Shown in pieces: positions 9,207-18,475 of a stretch of DNA of 64,000 nucleotides. Within the stretch, counting starts at the first letter, position 1, and each line of letters starts with the position of its first letter. Location of the stretch: contig NZ_AP018288.1 in the NCBI RefSeq assembly GCF_002368335.1, forward strand, positions 5,357,763-5,421,762, given 5' to 3'. The notes under the pieces were generated by a model. It saw nothing but the letters and a program-made list of their open reading frames with translations. It searched no databases and was not told the origin of the DNA. The DNA comes from Nostoc sp. NIES-4103. GTDB taxonomy: Bacteria > Cyanobacteriota > Cyanobacteriia > Cyanobacteriales > Nostocaceae. The position numbers and the translations under genes were made by a program.

Positions 9207-12200
9207 ATGCATCTGCATTATTTACACCCCCAACATCTTGAAGAACTAGTCAAGAATAGTGGTATAGATTTAAACTTAGCAGAGCTGAACTTTAAGTCTC
9301 TCCAAGACGCAACCGCTTATGAATACTTATTGATTTCTGAACATCTCCCTCGCACGAACACGGGAATGGTTAAGAGTGGGTGGTTACAACGCTACTCTCA
9401 TATTGGCGCAGGTGGTTGGTGGTGTTCAGGACTAGATCCTCTAAAAAATTGTCAATCAATGGAATGGGGATGTTTTAAGCCAAACCAACCCAGAATTAAT
9501 GATAAAGGCAAACCTATTAAGTATGAGCATCCCCCCAGCACGGCAACGCGGGTATTTTGTCTGCGAGTAACGTTGTCCATTTGGCAGCAAGTCTCACAGC
9601 GTTATAATTTAGCAATACCTGCTGACATCAGCGTTGCATCTCATGGTGAAGCTGTGGGTTTTTGGCAGTGGGTGATGCAAAATGATATTCCCATAATCAT
9701 CTGCGAGGGAGCAAAGAAAGCAGCGGCGCTATTATCACAAGGATATGCTGCGATCGCCATCCCCGGTATCACCAGCGGTTACAGAGTTGTTAAAGATAAA
9801 TTTGGCAAAGTCATCAGTCGTCAGTTAATTCCCGACTTAGCAGCATTTGCGATTACAAAACGTACCTTCTATATTTGTTTTGATTTTGAAACTCAACCCC
9901 GAAAAATTGCCGCTATAAATAATGCTATTTCTCAACTCGGTTGTTTATTTCAAAATAAAAATTGCCCTGTCAAAGTTATCGAAATTCCAGGTTTAGAAAA
10001 AGGTGTAGATGAGTTCATTGTTGCTAAAAGTGCAAGTAATTTTGAAAAAATCTATCGCCAAAGCGTTGATTTAGAAATTTACCTGGCCCAAGTTAAACCT
10101 CATACAGAGTTAACTATTCCTGCTGCACTTACGGTTAATCGTCCCTATTTAGGAGAAATATCTTTACCTTCTTCTGGATTAGTAGGAGTAAAATCAGCAA
10201 AAGGAACTGGTAAAACTACAGGACTACAAACTATTGTTAATCAAGCAAAAATTAAAAATCAACCAGTATTATTAATTACTCATAGAATCCAACTAGGACG
10301 ATTTCTATGTGAAAAGATTGGTATTTCATGGGGTTTAAATAATACTAAGCCGTTAATCAAAGAGCTACCTTTGAATAATCACCAGTTAACAACTAGTAAA
10401 TCTTTTGGTTTATGTGTTGATTCTCTATGGAAACTTAACCATGAAGATTGGCAAGGTGGAATAGTAATTTTAGATGAAGTAGAGCAATCTTTATGGCATC
10501 TACTCAATAGCAATACTTGTAAACACAAGCGTGTCAAAATTTTAAAATTATTCCAGCAACTAATTTCTACAGTTTTGAAAACTGGAGGATTAGTAATTGC
10601 CCAAGATGCTGATTTATCAGATGTATCCTTAGAATATTTGCAGGGATTGGCAGGAATTAAACTAACACCTTGGGTGGTTGTTAATCAATGGAAACCGCAA
10701 CGAGGTTGGGACGTGACTTTTTATGATTCTCCTAACCCGACACCTCTGATTCACCAACTAGAATTAGATTTACTTGCAGGACGCAAATGTTATGTTACTA
10801 CCGATAGTCGCTCTGGGCGTTATAGTTGTGAAACAATCGAACGTTACCTAAAAGAACGTTTAGAAAAATTACGGTATCAATTTCCTAAATCTCTAGTTAT
10901 TAGCAGCCATACCACAAACACACCAGGTCATGCAGCCGTTGATTTTGTCGCAGCTATTAATAAAAAAATAGCTGAATACGATACAGTTTTTGTCACTCCT
11001 AGCCTCGGTACAGGTATTAGTATTGATATCCAACATTTTGACCGAGTTTATGGTATTTTTCAAGGAGTGATTCCAGACTCAGAAGCACGACAAGCCCTAG
11101 CAAGAGTCAGGGATGATGTACCGCGTATTGTCTGGTGTGCTAAACGAGGAATCGGCTTAATTGGTAGTGGTAGTACAAATTATCGGTTATTGTCTGATTG
11201 GTATCAGGAAAATCAAAAAGAAAACTTAGCTTTGCTCAGTCCACTGCATAAAATAGATGTGGATTTGCCATTAGTATATGACCCCATCCATTTACGTACT
11301 TGGGCAAAGTTGTCAGCAAGGGTAAACGCTTCTATTCGCCTTTATCGTCAGTCAATGCAAGATGGTTTAACTGCGGACGGGCATCAAATTTGGATACGGA
11401 GTAATGCTGTTCACAATAATATCATTAGAGATTTGCGTCTTGCCTTTTTAGCGACAGACCCTAATGATTTAGCAACACGTAAAAGATTGATTTTAGAAAT
11501 TGTCAAAGTACAAAAAGATTGGGTAGATAAGCGTCAAAAAGCTAAGGAAATTAAACGCCAAATTCGAGAAATTAAACTGCAAAATCAATTAGCTGCTGCA
11601 AAAACTGTTGCTGAGGCTAAGGATATTGATTATGTAGAATACGAACAGCTAATAGCCAAGCATTCTCTCACTGATGAGGAACGTAGCCAAATCAACAAAT
11701 ACATGCTGAGACAGAAGTATGGTGTTACAGTTACCCCTTTACTAAAGCTACAGGATGATAAAGGATATTATTCCCAGTTGTTAATTCACTATTATCTTAC
11801 TCATGAAAGCGAGTATTTCCACTTTAGAGACCAGCAAGAATGGTATCAGCAGTTGTCTTGGGGCGATGGAAAAGTTTTTCTACCAGATTTAAAAACATAT
11901 ACTTTCAAAGTAGAAGCTTTGAGAGCATTAGGAATGTTACAGTTACTTGATGTAGAAAGAGATTTTTATGAAAATGATGCTGATTTGCTCTTGCTCAAAG
12001 ATATAGTTTTTCAACATGATAAACAAATTAAAAGAGTGCTTGGTCTAAATTTTGTGAAGGGTAACGAAGGTATTTCACCAATTAAAATACTCAGTCGGTT
12101 GCTAAATCTGTTGGGCTTGAAGTTAATACAGATAAATGAGATTTATAAAATTGACCAAGAGACATTCTATGATGGCAGAGAAAAAATATTTGCTGTTTGG

Positions 12201-12317
12201 CATCAACGGGATGAATTAATATTGGCTCATGTTAAAAATGTAGGCTGTGAGACAGGTAATTATTCTTCAAACTGGAAATTGGGAAAGATACAATTTCAAC
12301 TAGCATTTAGTAAGTAA
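9207..12317 (+). CDS. Plasmid replication protein of the CyRepA1 type (DUF3854 plus helicase-like)
   Basis: A 1036-residue protein matching the architecture of CyRepA1-type cyanobacterial plasmid replication proteins. The N-terminal part has a DUF3854/toprim-like segment (IIICEGAKKAAALLSQGYAA at about 164-183). A helicase-like part follows, with Walker A AKGTGKTT around 330-338, Walker B-like ILDEVEQ around 420, and a later TPSLGTGISID motif. It would initiate plasmid replication, with primase and helicase activities inferred from the family. It sits among chromosomal housekeeping genes, so it is either an integrated-plasmid remnant or part of an integrative element. It appears full length. 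No partitioning or recombinase genes lie next to it. Confidence 0.8.
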   Translation: MHLHYLHPQHLEELVKNSGIDLNLAELNFKSLQDATAYEYLLISEHLPRTNTGMVKSGWLQRYSHIGAGGWWCSGLDPLKNCQSMEWGCFKPNQPRINDKGKPIKYEHPPSTATRVFCLRVTLSIWQQVSQRYNLAIPADISVASHGEAVGFWQWVMQNDIPIIICEGAKKAAALLSQGYAAIAIPGITSGYRVVKDKFGKVISRQLIPDLAAFAITKRTFYICFDFETQPRKIAAINNAISQLGCLFQNKNCPVKVIEIPGLEKGVDEFIVAKSASNFEKIYRQSVDLEIYLAQVKPHTELTIPAALTVNRPYLGEISLPSSGLVGVKSAKGTGKTTGLQTIVNQAKIKNQPVLLITHRIQLGRFLCEKIGISWGLNNTKPLIKELPLNNHQLTTSKSFGLCVDSLWKLNHEDWQGGIVILDEVEQSLWHLLNSNTCKHKRVKILKLFQQLISTVLKTGGLVIAQDADLSDVSLEYLQGLAGIKLTPWVVVNQWKPQRGWDVTFYDSPNPTPLIHQLELDLLAGRKCYVTTDSRSGRYSCETIERYLKERLEKLRYQFPKSLVISSHTTNTPGHAAVDFVAAINKKIAEYDTVFVTPSLGTGISIDIQHFDRVYGIFQGVIPDSEARQALARVRDDVPRIVWCAKRGIGLIGSGSTNYRLLSDWYQENQKENLALLSPLHKIDVDLPLVYDPIHLRTWAKLSARVNASIRLYRQSMQDGLTADGHQIWIRSNAVHNNIIRDLRLAFLATDPNDLATRKRLILEIVKVQKDWVDKRQKAKEIKRQIREIKLQNQLAAAKTVAEAKDIDYVEYEQLIAKHSLTDEERSQINKYMLRQKYGVTVTPLLKLQDDKGYYSQLLIHYYLTHESEYFHFRDQQEWYQQLSWGDGKVFLPDLKTYTFKVEALRALGMLQLLDVERDFYENDADLLLLKDIVFQHDKQIKRVLGLNFVKGNEGISPIKILSRLLNLLGLKLIQINEIYKIDQETFYDGREKIFAVWHQRDELILAHVKNVGCETGNYSSNWKLGKIQFQLAFSK

Positions 12318-12354
12318 CTATTAAAACTTACGCAGAATATCTCTCAAATTCTTA

Positions 12355-12432
12355 TTTCTCTGTGTTCTCTGTGTCTCTGTGGTTCGTTTCTTCAACGAAC
12401 CGCCAAGACGCCAAGGACGCAGAGAGAAGAAA
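12355..12432. repeat. Interspersed repeat with hairpin GGTTCG...CGAACC
   Basis: A CTCTGTGTTCTCTGTGTC tract, a GGTTCG/CGAACC hairpin at 12381-12401, and a GCCAAGACGCCAAGGACGC tract. The same modules appear near 6015, 20920, 21205 and 36050. This is a common dispersed repeat between genes, without coding content. Confidence 0.65.
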
Positions 12433-12463
12433 AAATATATAGAATAAGTCAAAGAATTTAACT

Positions 12464-13438
12464 ATGTATAAAGCTAAAGTTTTTATTACTCGTCGTCTCC
12501 CTGTGGAATTAGGACAATTGGAAGAGGTTGCCACTGTGGAGGTTTGGACGGAACGTCAACCACCTCCTTATGATGTTTTGTCGGAGAAGGCAAAGGCTAT
12601 AGATGGGTTACTGTGTTTGCTGACTGACAAGATTGATTCACAACTGATGGCAGCAGGAAATCTTAAAGTTATTAGTCAAGTTGCTGTGGGTTACGACAAT
12701 ATAGATGTTGCCGCAGCTAGTAAAAGAAAAATTCCGGTTGGCCATACTCCTGGTGTGTTGACAGATGCGACTGCGGATTTTGCTTGGGCGTTGCTAATGG
12801 CAGCAGCAAGGCGAGTGGTGGAAGCAGACAAGTTTACTCGTGCAGGTTTGTGGCGGACTTGGGAACCAGATTTGTTACTGGGGCCTAATATCACAGGTGC
12901 TACTTTGGGAATTGTCGGTTTTGGTCGCATCGGTCAAGCTGTTGCCCGTCGGGCAAAGGGCTTTGATATGCAAATTTTGTATACAAGCAGATATCAGTGG
13001 GAAGCAGAATTAGAAAAGTCTTTGGGTGTGGAGTTTGTCCCGTTTGAACAGTTACTCCAAGAGTCAGATTTTGTAACTGTTCATACGCCAGGGGCAGATG
13101 ATACCTATCATTTATTTAGCGATCGCCAATTTAATCTCATGAAGCCTGAAGCTATCCTGATTAATACGGCACGGGGAACTGTTGTAGACCCAGATGCCTT
13201 ATATCGGGCGCTTGTAAGTGGTAAAATTGCGGCGGCTGCGGTGGATGTCACTGAACCAGAACCAATTCCCCAAGATAGCCCATTGCTGACTCTAGATAAC
13301 TTGATTATTACACCGCACATTGGCAGTGCTAGCCGCCAAACGCGATCGCAAATGGCAAAAATGGCGATCGCAAATTTGATTGCTGGATTGAAAGGCGATC
13401 GTTTGCCTTATTGTGTTAACCCAGAAATTTATGTTTAA
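12464..13438 (+). CDS. D-2-hydroxyacid dehydrogenase (glyoxylate/hydroxypyruvate reductase type)
   Basis: A 324-residue NAD(P)-dependent D-2-hydroxyacid dehydrogenase. It has the Rossmann motif GFGRIGQAVARR in the middle and the catalytic triad in the expected order: Arg in INTARGTVVD, Glu in DVTEPEPIP, His in ITPHIGSAS. The closest functional group is the glyoxylate/hydroxypyruvate reductases, which would fit photorespiratory metabolism. Substrate specificity cannot be read from sequence, and other D-isomer dehydrogenases are possible. Confidence 0.9.
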   Translation: MYKAKVFITRRLPVELGQLEEVATVEVWTERQPPPYDVLSEKAKAIDGLLCLLTDKIDSQLMAAGNLKVISQVAVGYDNIDVAAASKRKIPVGHTPGVLTDATADFAWALLMAAARRVVEADKFTRAGLWRTWEPDLLLGPNITGATLGIVGFGRIGQAVARRAKGFDMQILYTSRYQWEAELEKSLGVEFVPFEQLLQESDFVTVHTPGADDTYHLFSDRQFNLMKPEAILINTARGTVVDPDALYRALVSGKIAAAAVDVTEPEPIPQDSPLLTLDNLIITPHIGSASRQTRSQMAKMAIANLIAGLKGDRLPYCVNPEIYV

Positions 13439-13665
13439 TTTGCATATTTAATCATGTTGGCTGCTTTACCGATAATGGTTTTAAATTCTTTCATAAGATG
13501 AGCATTGATTAGATATACGTCGAGTTTTTGAGGAATAATCCCAGCTTTTTGAGGGTTTATACGTCCATTTGCCTCTAATCTAAATGTATGGCCGTATTTA
13601 TGCATAGTACATTTTGTTCTGTCTGCATACGCAACGGCTAGAAGAAATATAAAAATTAGTTTCAA
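13435..13665 (-). CDS. Doubtful small ORF, possible gene relic
   Basis: An open frame of 76 codons, convergent with the dehydrogenase and overlapping its end by four bases. The translation (for example KYGHTFRLEANGRINPQKAG) has a natural amino-acid mix, but the only start is TTG and no ribosome-binding site is visible. It may be the C-terminal remnant of a lost gene. I do not recognise a family. Confidence 0.25.
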   Translation of the reverse strand: MKLIFIFLLAVAYADRTKCTMHKYGHTFRLEANGRINPQKAGIIPQKLDVYLINAHLMKEFKTIIGKAANMIKYAN

Positions 13666-13685
13666 GATTAGAGGTTTAACACTCT

Positions 13686-16064
13686 ATGGCAAATGCAAAA
13701 CATGTTGAGGAACTAAACAAAGGAGTTCCACATTGGAATCAATGGAGAAAAGATAATCCTGACATCAAACCTGATCTGAGCGGTGATAACCAAAGCCATA
13801 CCATCCTGAACGATGTCAACCTAAGCAATGCCAATCTGTACGGTACCAACCTGTACGGTACTTACCTCAGCGGTGCTGACCTCAGCGGTGCTGACCTCAG
13901 CGATGCCTATCTAAGGGATGCCAAGCTGTGCGATGCCAACCTGAGCAGTGCTGACCTCAGCGGTGCTGACCTCAGCGGTGCTGACCTCAGCGATGCCTAT
14001 CTAAGGGATGCCAAGCTGTACGATGCCAACCTAAGCTATGCCTACATGTACAAGGCCAACCTGAGCCATGCCTACCTGTACGAGGCCAAACTGTACGGTG
14101 TCAACCTGTACGAGGCCAACCTGAGCCATGCCTACCTAAATGGTGCCAAGCTGAGAGGTGTCATCCTGAGAGGTGTCATCCTGAGCGGTGTCATCCTGAG
14201 AGGTGCTGACCTGTTCGGTGCTGACCTGTTCGGTGCTGACCTGTTTGGTGCTGACCTGTTCGGTGCTGACCTGTTCGGTGCTGATCTAAGGAATACAAAG
14301 CTTAGGGGTGCTGATCTAAGGAATACAAAGCTGAGCCATGCATACCTGAACAGTGCTGACCTGAGAAATACTGACCTGAGCCATGCTGACCTGAGCAATA
14401 CCAACCTGAACTATGCCGACCTGTTAAATGCCAACTTGAGTGATGCCGACCTGAGCAGTGCCAACCTGAGCAGTGTCTACCTGAGCTATGCCAACCTGAG
14501 CCGTGCCATCCTGAACAATGCCAATCTTAGCGATGCTGACCTCAGCCATGCCACACTGACTGATATTAGAGGTCTAGAAACAGCAAACATAAGTAACGCT
14601 AATTTTTCTCAAGCTTTAGGAATCCAATTAGAAGAAATTCAAAAACGAAAAACAAGTAACAGTATTATCAGTCAAGTTAAGTCTATTTCTGACAAAAATC
14701 AAAACAATGCTAATGGCTTAAATTTACTTTGTGAAGCTATTGAAATGTTAATAAATGAATCGCAGCTAAATTTAACTGTAAATAAAAATAGATGTCGAGA
14801 ATTAATTGAAATAGCTTATGTAGTAAGTCTTAAAAAAGAAGAATCTAGATATCCAAAGTTTCAATTATACGTTCCAGACAAGGAATATAAAGACAAGTTA
14901 AACTTCATGATTAGTTTTAAGGAACAAAAGAATGAGAATTATGAAAAAACTAACAATGAGTTGGTTATTGATATTAATTTGAATAAGCTTGCTACTCTTG
15001 CTAGTATAGGTCTTGGTATTCCACAATCATGTTGTGCTATTGTTATAGTAGAAAATAAATCTATTCTTGCAATTCAAGGAATAATTAAACTAGAGAATGA
15101 AGATGAGGTTTTTGGAGAATTATTGAATAGTCAAAGCAATTTATTTGGACTTTTATTGAATATTGAAGCTCCAGGTAGATTAAATATAGTATATAACTTT
15201 AAAAATAATATTAAAGTACAGTTAGCACTAGTTGAAGGTCAAGTTAGAATAAATTACGACCCGACTCAAACTCCTTTAGCAAATATAATTTTTGTTCAAA
15301 TTGCAAAAAATCTTATCAAGAATAATTTTACTGAGAAAGAAGTCACTATTAACAATTTTCAACTAATAAAAATTATTCAAAGAGTTTGGCATCGCATTCT
15401 AAAATTAGCTGTTGATTTCGGTCATGGTAGCCAATTTGTTATTATACAAAATACAGCTACAGACAAATTTGCAAAAAATCTTAGTCATTACTTTAATATT
15501 GATCAGCTTACTACACAAAAACCTAATCTAGGAGAATGCATTATCAAGTTTTTTAAACGATATCTTGTCTATAAATCCTCAGAAGGTAATAAAGATGATA
15601 TTCCTAAAGAATTACTTACTGAATATCATCAATTAATCAATTCCATAGACTCCATAGCATATTTATCTACTATAGATGGTAGTATCATCTTAGATTATAG
15701 TTTGTCTTTAATTGGTTTTGGAGGAGAGATTAAAAATAAAGAAGATTTAAAAGATAATTGTTTTGAATTAGCAGCAGATTTTGGCTTAGATGAACCACTT
15801 TTTCAAGAATCTGATAGTTCATCAGATTTACTGAATAAAGAAAAATCAGAACTAGTAAAGTTATTTATTAAATCCCCATTAATTGAAAATCTAAAAGTAT
15901 GGAATTTTGAGGAATTTGGTACAAGGCATCGCTCTGCTGCTAGACTTTGTACTCAGCAGGAACTAGACCCTTTTGTTTTTGTTGTATCGCAAACCGGAGA
16001 TATTAGGGAATTCATGAATTTAGAAGGTAAAGTTAGAGTTCTTGGCCCTTTACGTCCTCTATAA
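13686..16064 (+). CDS. Pentapeptide-repeat protein with C-terminal DisA_N/DACNV-like nucleotide domain
   Basis: A 792-residue two-part protein. After a short start (KGVPHWNQWRKDNPD), residues about 35-310 are pentapeptide repeats of the A(D/N)LSx type, which fold as a right-handed quadrilateral beta helix. The rest, about 325-792, resembles the DAC superfamily, best the DACNV sensor-type group. It includes ILKLAVDFGHGSQFVII, a DGS motif at 664-666 and GTRHRSAARL from 745. In diadenylate cyclases DGA and RHR bind and cyclise ATP; here the DG and RHR residues are kept, with Ala replaced by Ser. It could be a cyclase or a nucleotide sensor. It faces a Cap15-like gene. The C-terminal half is visibly AT-richer than the repeat part. 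Confidence 0.75.
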   Translation: MANAKHVEELNKGVPHWNQWRKDNPDIKPDLSGDNQSHTILNDVNLSNANLYGTNLYGTYLSGADLSGADLSDAYLRDAKLCDANLSSADLSGADLSGADLSDAYLRDAKLYDANLSYAYMYKANLSHAYLYEAKLYGVNLYEANLSHAYLNGAKLRGVILRGVILSGVILRGADLFGADLFGADLFGADLFGADLFGADLRNTKLRGADLRNTKLSHAYLNSADLRNTDLSHADLSNTNLNYADLLNANLSDADLSSANLSSVYLSYANLSRAILNNANLSDADLSHATLTDIRGLETANISNANFSQALGIQLEEIQKRKTSNSIISQVKSISDKNQNNANGLNLLCEAIEMLINESQLNLTVNKNRCRELIEIAYVVSLKKEESRYPKFQLYVPDKEYKDKLNFMISFKEQKNENYEKTNNELVIDINLNKLATLASIGLGIPQSCCAIVIVENKSILAIQGIIKLENEDEVFGELLNSQSNLFGLLLNIEAPGRLNIVYNFKNNIKVQLALVEGQVRINYDPTQTPLANIIFVQIAKNLIKNNFTEKEVTINNFQLIKIIQRVWHRILKLAVDFGHGSQFVIIQNTATDKFAKNLSHYFNIDQLTTQKPNLGECIIKFFKRYLVYKSSEGNKDDIPKELLTEYHQLINSIDSIAYLSTIDGSIILDYSLSLIGFGGEIKNKEDLKDNCFELAADFGLDEPLFQESDSSSDLLNKEKSELVKLFIKSPLIENLKVWNFEEFGTRHRSAARLCTQQELDPFVFVVSQTGDIREFMNLEGKVRVLGPLRPL
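13800..14575 (+). repeat. Coding tandem repeats of the pentapeptide tract
   Basis: About fifty 15-bp units of the type CTGAGCGGTGCTGAC lie within the pentapeptide gene. Some blocks are identical at DNA level: a 75-base stretch from about 13870 recurs near 13960, and CTGTTCGGTGCTGAC is repeated five times near 14211-14285. Such identity points to recent expansion by slippage or recombination. Confidence 0.85.
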
Positions 16065-16290
16065 ATTTGCAATAAGCAAACTTAGACAATTACAAGTACA
16101 GCCTATCTTGATTTTGGATTTTTGATATAATGCCTGCTAAATTAATTGTGATGTGTCAAAAGCGATCGCAACAAAGTGAAGCAAAGCAACCCCAGAGTCC
16201 TTGTGATTGCTACCCTTCGGGAACGCCTTCGGCGAACGCTTTGCTCGTAATGACAAATAATCAACTAGACATGATATGGTTTATCTTGAG

Positions 16291-16941
16291 CTATATATTT
16301 TCAATAAAACTGCTTGCTTTTTGTAATGCGTCACTACGTTCTAGGTGCTGTTCGGACACACGTTGAAATACCATTTCCCCATAAGTTTGACGACTTCGAC
16401 TAGTAAAATAGTTACCTTTCAACGTTTTTCTATCAGGACTTAAAACTAGATTAACGATACCTCTATGAGGCTGCATTGTTTCTGGACTGCGTGCTGATGG
16501 TTCGTTTGTGTATTCATATTTCAACCCTGGTTCTGAAGAGTCTTGTGTGTAAACCGCAGCCATTGTTGATTTAGACCTAGATGTTTCGGTTTCTATTTCG
16601 ACGCTGATTTTCGACCATGTTTGACGAATATATAGAATGACTCCACGAGTTTCTGTACCATTTTGATAAGAAGACCTGATGACACCAACCCAAGTCCCTC
16701 GTAGGTTGGGGATATTTGAGAAACGAATGGGTTCAAATTTTAGCGCCCATACAACATCATCAAACAATTGGTAAAACAAACCATAAAACCCCATAACAGA
16801 AGGTGCATCTAACCACCAAGGCACCTCTATATTTAAAACTTTCAATAAGTAGTTAAGAAGTAATGTTGCTACAACTGCTAAGGTAGCAATCCATAATAAA
16901 ATCGTTTCTCTATCTTTAGCATCTGTAGCATAACTGTGCAT
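16291..16941 (-). CDS. Cap15-like membrane effector (S-2TM-beta family)
   Basis: A 216-residue protein with two membrane helices (about 14-36 and 43-67) followed by a beta-rich domain (about 75-195). The motifs NLRGTWVG (79-86), QTWSKI (107-112), YEYTNEP (142-148), HRG (159-161), GNYFTSR (176-182) and a closing GEM fit the SMODS-associated 2TM beta-strand-rich family, known as Cap15 in CBASS. There a cyclic dinucleotide binds the beta barrel and triggers oligomerisation and membrane damage. An AAGGTGG site precedes the ATG. No CD-NTase is adjacent; the neighbour on the other strand, converging 226 bp away, carries a DAC-like domain. The family call is good, the activating ligand unknown. Confidence 0.75.
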   Translation of the reverse strand: MHSYATDAKDRETILLWIATLAVVATLLLNYLLKVLNIEVPWWLDAPSVMGFYGLFYQLFDDVVWALKFEPIRFSNIPNLRGTWVGVIRSSYQNGTETRGVILYIRQTWSKISVEIETETSRSKSTMAAVYTQDSSEPGLKYEYTNEPSARSPETMQPHRGIVNLVLSPDRKTLKGNYFTSRSRQTYGEMVFQRVSEQHLERSDALQKASSFIENI

Positions 16942-17124
16942 ATTACCACCTTGTTAGTCTCATGTCACCATTATTTCTCATAAAAGTGCTGAGTGCTAAG
17001 TGCTGAGTTAGGAGTTAGTTGTCAGTGGTCAGTTGCCAGTGGTCAGTTGTCATTTGTTATTGAGCCTTAAATATTTCTCCCCATCTCTCCATCGCCCCTA
17101 ATCCCCACTCCCCATATTTCTAAG

Positions 17125-18177
17125 TTACGCAACTTGAAAGTTTGTTGCTTCTTCTACTGGTTCATAACCAATATTTAACTGTTCAATTGCTTTGTCCAGT
17201 AAATCCAAACCTTGCTGCACTGTTTCAATGACACTCAATTGTCCCCGCAATTCAGCAGCACCAACAAAACCTTTAGCATACCAAGTCATGTGCTTACGGG
17301 CTTGACGGACACCGCGATCGCCTTTATACTCCCACAATGCTTGTAAATGATCTCTGGCACATTCCAACCGCTGAATGGGAGTTGGTGTTGGTAAAATTTC
17401 CCCAGTTTTCAAGAAGTGGTCAATTTCTCCCACCAAAAACGGATAACCCAAAGTTCCACGCGAACACATCACCCCGTCAGCGCCGGTTTGTTCTAAACAT
17501 TTCACCGCCGCTTCAACTGAGAAAATATCGCCATTACCAATTACCGGAATAGAAAGCACTTCTTTCACACGAGCAATCCATTCCCAGCGGGCATTACCAT
17601 TGTATCCTTGGGCGCGGGTGCGACCGTGTACCGTAATCATTTTTGCCCCTGCATCTTCCATGCGCTTGGCAAAGTCGAGAATTGTGATTTCTTTATCATT
17701 CCAGCCAATACGGGTTTTAACTGTCACTGGTACATCAACAGCTTTTACCACTTCCCGCACAATAGCTTCAGCTACTTCCGGTTGCCGTAGCAATGAGGAA
17801 CCGCCACCATTTTTAGTAATTTTATTTACCGGACACCCCATATTAATATCAACAGTATCAGCACCTTCTGCCACTGCCTTAACTGCTGCTTCTGCCAAAA
17901 AATCTGGACGACAATCAAATAGCTGAATACTAATTGGTCGTTCGTTGGGGTCTACCTCCATGATTTTGGGTAACTGTTTGACATAGTGTAAGCCTGTGGC
18001 GTTGACCATTTCCGTGTACATCATGGAATCTGGTGCATAGCGACGCACAAGGCGGCGAAATACCATATCTGTCACCCCAGATAAAGGCGACTGCAAAACT
18101 CGGCTTTTGACTTCAAAAGAGCCGATTTTTAGCGGTTGGGATAGTCTAGCTTGCAGAGTGGGAGACAGAGTAAACAT
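17125..18177 (-). CDS. dusB: tRNA-dihydrouridine synthase
   Basis: A 350-residue flavoenzyme that reduces uridines in the tRNA D-arm. It shows the family start (QSPLSGVTDMVFRRLVRRY), the catalytic cysteine in DINMGCPVNKITKNGGGSS, VTVKTRIGW, the HGRTRAQ motif and GNGDIFS for FMN phosphate binding. Sequence type and length fit the DusB branch. It lies 15 bp downstream of a small winged-helix gene on the same strand, so the two are probably cotranscribed. Confidence 0.93.
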   Translation of the reverse strand: MFTLSPTLQARLSQPLKIGSFEVKSRVLQSPLSGVTDMVFRRLVRRYAPDSMMYTEMVNATGLHYVKQLPKIMEVDPNERPISIQLFDCRPDFLAEAAVKAVAEGADTVDINMGCPVNKITKNGGGSSLLRQPEVAEAIVREVVKAVDVPVTVKTRIGWNDKEITILDFAKRMEDAGAKMITVHGRTRAQGYNGNARWEWIARVKEVLSIPVIGNGDIFSVEAAVKCLEQTGADGVMCSRGTLGYPFLVGEIDHFLKTGEILPTPTPIQRLECARDHLQALWEYKGDRGVRQARKHMTWYAKGFVGAAELRGQLSVIETVQQGLDLLDKAIEQLNIGYEPVEEATNFQVA

Positions 18178-18190
18178 AAAATTTGAGAAT

Positions 18191-18475
18191 TTAGCCTTGG
18201 GATGCCATATCTAAATGATATTGAGATTCCATCAGAATTTTAGTACCTGTTGGTGTCAACTCCCAACGATCTCGTGGTGATCCAGGCTGTATATGTCTTT
18301 CAACTAAACCTTTAGCCACCATATCCTTTAGTACCACCATCATGTCAGGCTCTCGTGGTACATCTAAGCGAGAAAGAGAATTGGCTAGTTCATACCAACT
18401 CCAATTTCCCTGACCTTGGGCAACTATTTTGAGAAGTACTAATTCAAGTTGAGTTAATTGGAAAAAGTTTTTCAT
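18191..18475 (-). CDS. Small winged-helix-like protein
   Basis: A 94-residue protein. I chose the ATG at 18475 because GGGAGGA lies just upstream; a longer frame runs to 18601 without a site. The pattern (LTQLELVLLKIVAQGQG, WYELANSLSRLDV, MVVLKDMVAKGLVERH, WELTPTGTKIL) is a winged helix with a final beta-wing, as in small PadR- or MarR-like or purely structural wHTH proteins. It precedes dusB in the same direction. The role is unknown; regulation of dusB is only a guess. Confidence 0.75.
   Translation of the reverse strand: MKNFFQLTQLELVLLKIVAQGQGNWSWYELANSLSRLDVPREPDMMVVLKDMVAKGLVERHIQPGSPRDRWELTPTGTKILMESQYHLDMASQG

Noticed and set aside
14132..14404. Minus-strand frame rich in Arg-Ser-Ala-Pro repeats
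   Set aside because: It is the complement of the pentapeptide-coding repeats, with the clear gene on the plus strand.
13800..14570. Regular repeats that might suggest a CRISPR array
   Set aside because: Units are 15 bp, without unique spacers, and translate into pentapeptides.
16130..16366. Plus-strand frame between the DAC-domain and Cap15-like genes
   Set aside because: It runs through an interspersed repeat and into the complement of the Cap15-like gene; no ribosome-binding site and no protein-like pattern.
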